From Paraktedonobacter sp035294465 (GTDB lineage: Bacteria; Chloroflexota; Ktedonobacteria; Ktedonobacterales; Ktedonobacteraceae), in contig DATGKW010000125.1 in assembly GCA_035294465.1 (NCBI GenBank), positions 1-39,262 of the forward strand: 39,262 nt of DNA, read 5' to 3'. A program made the translations under genes and the position numbers. Every line of letters starts with the position of its first letter. Within the stretch, counting starts at the first letter, position 1. Shown here piece after piece: positions 33,668 through 39,262 of the stretch. The notes under the pieces are model-generated. The model was not told the DNA's origin. It did no database searches and was given only the letters and a program-made list of their open reading frames with translations.

Positions 33668-33752
33668 GCACTATGCGCAGCTTTCCGAGATCAGGTTCAA
33701 AGGGTCGTGGGATCTCCCCACGTCTCAGCTCCTCGCTCCCCCAGCGTACCAA
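33668..33752 (-). promoter_or_regulatory. TPP riboswitch (THI element)
   Basis: Binds thiamin pyrophosphate and shuts down the thi operon. On the minus strand, in order: TGGGGGAGC (P2 5' side), GCTGAGA (pyrimidine-sensing loop, near 33730) and ACCCTTTGAACCTGATCT (near 33705-33688), the two hallmark blocks of this riboswitch class. P1 is weak by eye. It points at thiC, the expected target. Confidence 0.93.
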
Positions 33753-33816
33753 TACTACTAAAGGAAAAAGGCGATAGGTGTCACATCTGACCTTTTTATC
33801 GTAACATATCGGTCGA

Positions 33817-34210
33817 TTGATTACAAGGGGTTTTTGTCATAGCATCCCCACTGCTATTGTTTTCCAGCGTGAATATCATTGGGAAGCTGTACGCCCGGCC
33901 TGTCACGAGCTGGCCGCGTCCGCATACAGCAAAATCACCGCCCTGGTTGGTAGCACGCCGATCTGTCCTGCTAGCTGTTGTTTTCTCCCAATGGTGGGGG
34001 CACATGTGCTCTATTCCGTTGCCTGATGGTGATGCTCCATCCTCGCAACGGCGCTTGCGCAAGGAATGGAGCATCGAGATTCCTGTTAGCACCCGGCATA
34101 ATCGCCACTTCATCTGCCTTTCGCTTCAAGGATACAATAGTCCCGCCGATGTCGCGCGCCTGCTGACTGTCCTGGAGGCAATTTTCGCGGATGAAGCCGC
34201 AAATGCGTAA
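33817..34210 (+). pseudogene. Frameshifted C-terminal remnant of a class V aminotransferase (cysteine-desulfurase/epimerase-like)
   Basis: Two plus-strand frames join to a family-like C-terminus. The first (33817-~33990) reads PTAIVFQREYHWEAVRPACHELAASAY and STPICPAS, matching the block before the last domain. The second, shifted (to stop 34208-34210), reads PLPDGDAPSS, EWSIEIPV and FICLSLQGYNSPADVARLL, the usual end of PLP class V enzymes such as isopenicillin-N-epimerase-like proteins. The PLP-binding region and all earlier sequence are absent. It lies between the thi leader and the pgi 3' end. Recognised by eye; moderate confidence. Confidence 0.65.
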
Positions 34211-34252
34211 CGCTGCGACTGCTCAAAGCGCGGTAAAAGCAGAGGCACACTT

Positions 34253-35902
34253 TTACACCGGGCGTCCGTGAGCCTCGCGGTAGCGGCGGATCAGTCTATT
34301 GGTCGAGCTATCGTGCTTGAGAGCGGGAGCAGAGGCGCTCTCAAGCTCAGGGATGATGCGCTGGGCCAGGACTTTGCCAAGCTCGACCCCCCATTGATCG
34401 AAGGAGTTGATATGCCAGATTGTGCCCTGGACGAAAACTTTGTGCTCGTATAAAGCAATGATTTTGCCCAGGGACGCGGGAGTCAGGCGATCAAGCAGGA
34501 TGGTGTTGGTTGGCTGATTGCCCTCGAAGGTGCGGTGTGGCACCTGAAACGCTGGCACACCATCGGCGGCAACTTCTTCGGCGGTCTTGCCAAAGGCCAG
34601 GGCTTCGGTCTGCGCGAAGAAATTGGCCATCAGCAAATCATGGTGGTCGCCGAGGGGATTGAGCGTGGAGCAAAAGCCGATGAAGTCGCAGGGAATCAAT
34701 TTTGTGCCCTGGTGAATCAACTGATAGAACGCATGCTGGCCGTTGGTGCCGGGCTGGCCCCAGATGATCGGACCGGTCTGATAGTTTACGCGGTTGCCTT
34801 CCAGATCCACATGTTTCCCATCGCTCTCCATATCGAGCTGCTGAAAGTAGGCGCTCAGGTGGCTGAGATACTGATCGTAAGGCAGAATAGCCACAGTTTC
34901 AGCACCGAAGAAGTTGTTGTACCAGATGCCAAGCAGGCCCAGGATTACCGGCAAGTTGCTTTCAAAGGGCGCAGTGCGAAAATGCTCATCCATCTGGTGG
35001 AAGCCGGAGAGCATCTCATAAAAATGCTCAGGACCGATGGCGATCATCAGCGAGAGGCCAATGGCGGAATCGTAGGAATAGCGACCGCCGACCCAGTCCC
35101 AGAACTCGAACATATTGGCAGGATCGATGCCAAACTTCGTCACTTCTTCAGCATTCGTCGAGACGGCTACAAAGTGCTTTGCCACCGCGCGCTCGTCGCC
35201 GAATGCATTGAGACACCACGCGCGGGCCGAGCGTGCGTTGGTCAGCGTTTCCAGCGTCGTGAAGGTCTTTGAGGAAACAATAAAAAGCGTTTCGGCTGGA
35301 TCGAGATCACGGGTGGCCTCGGCGAAGTCGGTGCCGTCAACATTGGAAACAAAGCGTGCGGTGATGTCGCGGTCGCTATAGTGTTTCAACGCTTCGTAGG
35401 CCATATGCGGGCCGAGATCCGAACCACCAATGCCGATATTGATAACATTACGAATACGCTTGCCAGTGTGACCTTTCCATTCACCGCTGCGCACGCGGTT
35501 TGCGAAAACGGCCATTTTTTCCAGGACGGCATGGACCTCCGGCACCACATTTTGACCATCTACGATAATCGACGAGCCTTTGGGCGCGCGCAAGGCCACA
35601 TGCAGCACTGCGCGCTTCTCCGTCACATTGATCTTCTCGCCGCGAAACATCGCGTCAATGCGCCCGCGCAGATTCGCAGACTCGGCCAGGTTCAATAGCA
35701 GGCGCATCGTCTCGGCTGTCACACGGTTCTTGGAATAATCGAGATAAACTCCAGCGGCCTCCAGCGCGAAGCGCTCGCCACGCCGGGGGTCGTCGGCGAA
35801 AAGCGTGCGTAAATGAGTCGTGCGAATCTTTTGATAATGTTCCTCAAGGGCTTTCCATGCGGGACGCTGAGTCAGCGGCGTCAGGGTCGATGATGTCGAC
35901 AT
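34253..35902 (-). CDS. pgi: Glucose-6-phosphate isomerase
   Basis: Interconverts glucose-6-phosphate and fructose-6-phosphate. 549 residues, matching the long bacterial/eukaryotic-type PGI. Signatures: INIGIGGSDLGPHMA, VSNVDGTDFAEA, FIVSSKTFTTLETLTNA, DWVGGRYSYDSAIGLS (PGI signature 1 region), QLIHQGTKLIPCDFIG and the C-terminal SFDQWGVELGK (signature 2). ATG 35902 (MSTSSTLTPLT) has GAGGAG upstream; the in-frame ATG at 35920 is part of that ribosome site. Divergent from a ROK-family gene, which suggests a small sugar-phosphate module. Confidence 0.97.
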   Translation of the reverse strand: MSTSSTLTPLTQRPAWKALEEHYQKIRTTHLRTLFADDPRRGERFALEAAGVYLDYSKNRVTAETMRLLLNLAESANLRGRIDAMFRGEKINVTEKRAVLHVALRAPKGSSIIVDGQNVVPEVHAVLEKMAVFANRVRSGEWKGHTGKRIRNVINIGIGGSDLGPHMAYEALKHYSDRDITARFVSNVDGTDFAEATRDLDPAETLFIVSSKTFTTLETLTNARSARAWCLNAFGDERAVAKHFVAVSTNAEEVTKFGIDPANMFEFWDWVGGRYSYDSAIGLSLMIAIGPEHFYEMLSGFHQMDEHFRTAPFESNLPVILGLLGIWYNNFFGAETVAILPYDQYLSHLSAYFQQLDMESDGKHVDLEGNRVNYQTGPIIWGQPGTNGQHAFYQLIHQGTKLIPCDFIGFCSTLNPLGDHHDLLMANFFAQTEALAFGKTAEEVAADGVPAFQVPHRTFEGNQPTNTILLDRLTPASLGKIIALYEHKVFVQGTIWHINSFDQWGVELGKVLAQRIIPELESASAPALKHDSSTNRLIRRYREAHGRPV

Positions 35903-35985
35903 ATCTTTGTTTCTCCTCATAGAATAGACTATTTCTATAGAAAACGGGCAAATTCTTCACGATGTGGTCTACTTTGACACACCAG

Positions 35986-36015
35986 AGTCTAGTCCTGTGC
36001 GGCAATTTTTGTCAA
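35986..36015 (-). promoter_or_regulatory. Promoter of pgi
   Basis: Minus strand TTGACA (36015-36010), an 18-nt spacer and TAGACT (35991-35986). The transcript would start near 35979. An imperfect palindrome (ATAGAATAG/CTATTTCTAT, 35921-35941) sits in the leader and could be an operator. Confidence 0.65.
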
Positions 36016-36106
36016 ATGAGCCTTTGCATAGATCTGGTCACCGGGTGCTTCTGTTTTTTCTTTTATAGAACATATATTCCATATCTATACCTTTGAACAT
36101 GTGCTC

Positions 36107-36136
36107 TTGACAAATGTTCTGATCGCTCGGTATACT
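36107..36136 (+). promoter_or_regulatory. Promoter of the ROK-family gene
   Basis: TTGACA (36107-36112), an 18-nt spacer and TATACT (36131-36136). The -35 lies inside an inverted repeat GAACAT (36095-36100) / ATGTTC (36114-36119), a likely repressor site. The predicted start is near 36143, giving a ~95-nt leader. Confidence 0.7.
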
Positions 36137-36195
36137 TGCAGTGTAATCGGTGCTGTACGCGTTAGCGTAGCTCTTGCCTGGACCTGTTTTGCATG

Positions 36196-36207
36196 GAACG
36201 CACGTTC
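36196..36207 (+). promoter_or_regulatory. GAAC-N4-GTTC palindrome (SOS-box-like) in the ROK leader
   Basis: GAACGCACGTTC is a perfect palindrome core of the form GAAC-RNRY-GTTC used by Gram-positive LexA. A one-mismatch relative, GAACATATATTC, is at 36068-36079. Both flank the promoter. Binding protein unknown. Confidence 0.4.
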
Positions 36208-36236
36208 TATTCACATAGTAGAATGAAGAGTGACCG

Positions 36237-37211
36237 GTGCCTGGACAGCGTAGAACCAATGATGATCATGTTGCCATCGGGGTAGAGGTAGGGGGAAGTC
36301 AGGCTACTATTGCCCTGGTCAATCGCGCGGGCCGCGTGCTCCAGCGCTGCTACGCGAAAATCCTCTGGAATCGCCCACCTACTACAACCTTAGAGCCATG
36401 TTTACGCGTGGTTGACGACATCCTCTCTTTTGCCAGGGCCGAGCGCCTGTGCGTTCATGGATTAGGTTTTGCTTTGCCCGGCTCACTTGATCTGACATCC
36501 CGCCGTCCTACCATAATCTCGGCGCTGCCCGCTCTGACCGGTTTTCCGCTCGCGGACCTGCTGGAAGCTCGTTATAAACTCCCGGCGACCCTGCACGTCG
36601 ATGTGGATGCCGCGGCCCTGGGCGAATATTACTTTGGAACCGGGCGCAGTTTTCGCCGCCTGCTCTTTCTCTCGGCGAATGCAGTTGTTGGAGCCTCATT
36701 GGTGATCGATGGACAGATTGAGCCAGCCCCCCAGGAGTATGTAGGACATATCTGTCACTTGCCAGTTTCCAGCAATGGCCCGCGCTGTAGCTGCGGGAAG
36801 CGCGGCTGCATCAATACACTGGTAACGCTAGACGCGCTCCAGCGGATGCTCCAGCGTGCACTGCGCCGAGGCGAAGAAACCAGTTTGCTGCGCCGTCTGG
36901 CCAATCGCGAGCGTTTCAGCCTCCAACTGCTGGCCGAGGAGACCGAGGCAGGCGATAACGTGGCCTCGCAGATCTACTCTGAGGTTAGTCGCTGGCTGGG
37001 GGCAGCGACTGCCAGATATATCGATATGTTCGGGCCTGACGCGCTCATTCTCGGCGGCTTCTTCAGCACCAGCGAGGCATTAGTCTCCGGCATACGCAGG
37101 TCGCTGGACTCCCGATCTTCTTCGCGCGTGTGCAGTATGGTCGAGATCTCTACTGCCACACTTGGCCAGGACGCGCCACTGTTGGGCGCAGCCGTCTCGC
37201 ACCTCTCATAA
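36237..37211 (+). CDS. ROK-family sugar kinase-like protein with altered motifs
   Basis: 324 residues, ROK (repressor, ORF, kinase) fold without the N-terminal HTH of the repressors. The zinc motif CSCGKRGC is intact and the catalytic Asp122 is kept (VDVDAAALGEYYFG). Other ROK sites differ: the phosphate-1 motif DxGGT reads EVGGS, the ExGH sugar motif reads YVGH (Tyr168-His171), and ENDAN reads HVDVD. Being divergent from pgi would suit a glucokinase, but the motif losses leave activity in doubt. The start is GTG 36237, with GAAGAG upstream; the ATG at 36223 is out of frame. Confidence 0.82.
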   Translation: MPGQRRTNDDHVAIGVEVGGSQATIALVNRAGRVLQRCYAKILWNRPPTTTLEPCLRVVDDILSFARAERLCVHGLGFALPGSLDLTSRRPTIISALPALTGFPLADLLEARYKLPATLHVDVDAAALGEYYFGTGRSFRRLLFLSANAVVGASLVIDGQIEPAPQEYVGHICHLPVSSNGPRCSCGKRGCINTLVTLDALQRMLQRALRRGEETSLLRRLANRERFSLQLLAEETEAGDNVASQIYSEVSRWLGAATARYIDMFGPDALILGGFFSTSEALVSGIRRSLDSRSSSRVCSMVEISTATLGQDAPLLGAAVSHLS

Positions 37212-37293
37212 AGCAGGCGTCAATAGCACCCATTTTTATGGTACACTGTTTGCAGGCTCTTATTCCACTATCAGAAAACCGGGTGTCACGCGC

Positions 37294-38151
37294 ATGCCAT
37301 TATCCGCTCTTGGGCTTTTACTTATTGCAGCCTGTTTACATACTACCTGGAACCTCTTGATTAAACGAGCCAGCGAAAAACAGATTTTTACCTGGTGGTC
37401 GCTGATTGTAGGAATGCTCTGCTTTTCTCCTTTGCTCGTCCAGGTTGGCACGTTTCCGCGCGAAATCTGGCCGTATGTGATCAGCAGTGCGCTGACGGAG
37501 GCAATGTATTATCTCGTGCTGATCAGAGCTTATCAGTATGGAGACTTTTCTCTGGTCTATCCTATGGCGCGCGGGGCTGCGCCAGTGCTGCTTACACTCT
37601 GGGCTGTGCTCTTTCTGGGCGAGCACCCGTCTCCACTCGGCTTGCTTGGAATCGCGGTGCTGGTCTGTGGCCTGCTCATAGTGGGAGGGACAACCTGGTG
37701 GCGCGAGCGCAAAACTTCATCGCTGGCAAAGGCCGCGCTTGGCCTGGCCCTGGCTACCGCCTGCTGCGTTTCAATCTATTCCGCCATTGATGGCGCGGCT
37801 GTGCGCCTGGTCGCGCCTCTTCCTTACACCGTCCTGGTCGTAGGTCTCTCCGGCGTGCTTATTACACCTCTGATCGCTGTGCGTTACGGAGGAAAAGCCA
37901 TCCTGGCCGAACTGCGCCTCCACTGGGCGACAATTCTGGTGGCCGGCGTCCTCAGCCTGTTCACCTATATGCTAGTGCTGCTGGCCTATTCGTTCTCGCC
38001 AGTCAGTTACGGAGGCGCGATCCGCGAGGTCAGCGTGGTTATTGCCGCGTTTGTTGGCTGGCGCTGGCTGGGCGAGAGTTTTGGGCGAGCACGCCTACTT
38101 GGTGCAGTTCTGATCTTCACGGGGATTTTGCTAATCGCACTGGTTGGGTAG
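37294..38151 (+). CDS. DMT-superfamily (EamA-type) transporter
   Basis: Inner-membrane protein of 285 residues with about ten hydrophobic helices in two EamA-like repeats. Typical blocks are LLIAACLHTTWNLLIKRAS (helix 1), YPMARGAAPVLLTLWAVLFLGEHPSPLGLLGIAVLV (end of repeat 1) and SPVSYGGAIREVSVVIAAFVGWRWLGESFGRARLLGAVLIFTGILLI (end of repeat 2). Family members export amino acids, sugars or other metabolites; nothing here fixes the substrate. ATG 37294 begins at helix 1; the frame is open 132 nt further upstream, but that part overlaps the ROK gene and is not membrane-like. The ribosome site is weak. Confidence 0.87.
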   Translation: MPLSALGLLLIAACLHTTWNLLIKRASEKQIFTWWSLIVGMLCFSPLLVQVGTFPREIWPYVISSALTEAMYYLVLIRAYQYGDFSLVYPMARGAAPVLLTLWAVLFLGEHPSPLGLLGIAVLVCGLLIVGGTTWWRERKTSSLAKAALGLALATACCVSIYSAIDGAAVRLVAPLPYTVLVVGLSGVLITPLIAVRYGGKAILAELRLHWATILVAGVLSLFTYMLVLLAYSFSPVSYGGAIREVSVVIAAFVGWRWLGESFGRARLLGAVLIFTGILLIALVG

Positions 38152-38163
38152 CGTTAACACTGG

Positions 38164-38192
38164 TTGCTAAATCGATCAGGTGATTATATACT
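38164..38192 (+). promoter_or_regulatory. Promoter of the methyltransferase gene
   Basis: TTGCTA (38164-38169), a 17-nt spacer and TATACT (38187-38192). The predicted start is near 38199, about 90 nt before ATG 38288. Confidence 0.6.
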
Positions 38193-38287
38193 GTAGCTGT
38201 CTTTTTCTGATCGCAACAGGTCTCTACCGAAATCAAAAGCCATGCCGGGGAAAGAGTTTGCTCACTCTAGAAAGCGAGGATACAGCT

Positions 38288-39193
38288 ATGTCAACTTCTC
38301 CGAAGCCTCATCCAGAGCATCCCAGCACATATTTTGTCCAGGATCGTTCCAACCAGGATGAACTGAAGCGTTTACATATCCAGGATCAACTGATGACCGA
38401 AGTGATGGGAGGCGTGCTGCCGGAGCAACCGGATCCCGCCAGCTTTGAGCGGGTGCTAGATGTGGGTTGTGGAACTGGGAACTGGCTGATCGAAGTCGCA
38501 AAAACGTATCCCACTGCCAGGCAGCTCGCAGGAATAGATGTGAGTCGCACGTTTATCGAGTACGCGCGTGCGCAGGCCGAAGCCGAGCAGGTCAGCGATC
38601 GCGTGGAATTTCATGTGATGGATGCTCTGCGCATGCTCGAATTCCCTTCCGACTCCTTCGACCTGGTCAATCAGCGGGCGGGAATGAGCTACTTACGCAC
38701 CTGGGATTGGCCCAAACTCTTGCAGGAGTACCAGCGTGTTGCGCGCCCTGGTGGAGTGATCCGGGTGATCGAAGGCGATCCGTCCGTCGAGAGCAGCAGT
38801 CCCGCGCTTATATCGCTCTTCGCTCTAACCCGGCAAGCCTTCTACCAGTCCGGTCATCTCTTTACGCCGGAAAGTGATGGATTAACCAGCCATCTCGCAC
38901 GCCTGCTGCACCAGCACGGGCTGCAAGGATTGCAGAAGCGGGTTTATCGGATAGAATATCACGCAGGTACTCTGCAGGCAGATATGTTTATAGAAGATAT
39001 GGAGCGCGGTATTCGAACCGGAGCGCCTTTCTTGAGCAAATGGACGCGGCTGCCAGATGACTACGAAGAGATCTGCCAGCGGGCGATCCGCGAGATGCAC
39101 GAGCCGAACTTCGTAGCGACCATGAACCTGCTCGCCGTCTGGGGAAACGTGTCAGATACGATCGAGCAAAACCCGGTTGATTCTCCACGTTAA
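38288..39193 (+). CDS. Class I SAM-dependent methyltransferase
   Basis: 301 residues with a Rossmann methyltransferase core: motif I VLDVGCGTGNWLIEVA, acidic residue after strand 2 in LAGIDVSRTFIEYAR, motif II-like VEFHVMDALRMLEFPSDSFDLVNQRAG, then LQEYQRVARPGGVIRVIEGD. A C-terminal helical cap (about 190-300) probably binds the substrate, which is unknown. ATG 38288 has GCGAGGAT upstream; 36 further in-frame codons upstream lack a ribosome site. Only ~70 nt without a gene follow to the window end. Confidence 0.9.
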   Translation: MSTSPKPHPEHPSTYFVQDRSNQDELKRLHIQDQLMTEVMGGVLPEQPDPASFERVLDVGCGTGNWLIEVAKTYPTARQLAGIDVSRTFIEYARAQAEAEQVSDRVEFHVMDALRMLEFPSDSFDLVNQRAGMSYLRTWDWPKLLQEYQRVARPGGVIRVIEGDPSVESSSPALISLFALTRQAFYQSGHLFTPESDGLTSHLARLLHQHGLQGLQKRVYRIEYHAGTLQADMFIEDMERGIRTGAPFLSKWTRLPDDYEEICQRAIREMHEPNFVATMNLLAVWGNVSDTIEQNPVDSPR

Positions 39194-39262
39194 CGGGTAT
39201 AGTAGAATCTGAGCAGTAATGACATAGCGACACTGTTTTCAAGATCTATAACCGGGTATGAA

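Noticed and set aside
34535..35272. 245-codon plus-strand open frame
   Set aside because: It lies fully antisense to pgi and its translation has no family features; a shadow of high-G+C coding sequence.
1..39262. CRISPR arrays, rRNA genes, tRNA genes and intact insertion sequences
   Set aside because: No regularly spaced repeats, no rRNA or tRNA-like cloverleaf motifs and no transposase were recognised; the only structural RNA gene seen is ssrA.

Overview
The window reads as chromosomal DNA from a member of the Chloroflexota, most likely class Ktedonobacteria. This is inferred from family content and style, not from a search: moderately high G+C, an EtfAB plus membrane Fe-S oxidoreductase operon, a heme operon with HemQ, an actinobacterial-like secreted beta-helix protein, and many small lineage-specific membrane proteins. 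Most of the DNA is housekeeping or central metabolism, with a few decayed genes between operons.

Layout. 1-3914 (minus): electron transfer flavoprotein operon etfB-etfA plus a membrane CCG-domain Fe-S oxidoreductase that runs off the left edge. 4491-6122 (plus): a sensor-less histidine kinase and an OmpR/PhoB-type response regulator. 6558-8474: a secreted beta-helix protein with a strong promoter and a strong terminator. 8797-10613: MscL with a fused zinc ribbon, a VOC protein and a small membrane protein. 10649-14193 (minus): a four-gene cluster (MDMPI/DinB-like, VOC, GNAT, PaaK-like CoA ligase). 14536-16628: a ChrB N-terminal-like protein, a small membrane protein and a degenerate NrtR-like regulator. 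16651-18117 (minus): an acidic-linker membrane protein.

18314-24462 (plus): a compact tetrapyrrole operon hemA-hemC-hemD-hemQ-hemL-hemB, covering glutamyl-tRNA to uroporphyrinogen III plus the coproheme decarboxylase. HemQ implies the coproporphyrin-dependent heme route; hemE, hemY/cgoX and hemH/cpfC are not in this window. 24505-27098 is a degraded zone: a binding-protein fragment, an intact serine beta-lactamase/esterase-type gene, an integrase remnant with an in-frame stop, and the tmRNA gene ssrA on the minus strand, whose 3' end faces the integrase remnant. 27256-33752 (minus): a seven-gene thiamin operon thiC-thiO-thiG-tenI-thiS-thiD-thiE behind a TPP riboswitch. 33817-34210 is a frameshifted class V aminotransferase remnant. 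34253-37211: pgi and a divergent ROK-family gene. 37294-39193: a DMT-type transporter and a SAM-dependent methyltransferase.

No clear new multi-gene system is visible. The most unusual items are the dead-NUDIX NrtR-like protein, the MscL-zinc ribbon fusion, the 113-nt hemA/hemC overlap, the uncharacterised ligase/VOC/MDMPI cluster, the ROK protein with altered motifs behind GAAC-N4-GTTC boxes, and the integrase/ssrA scar. Promoters, terminators and start choices were read by eye; all family names rest on recognised motifs, not database searches.
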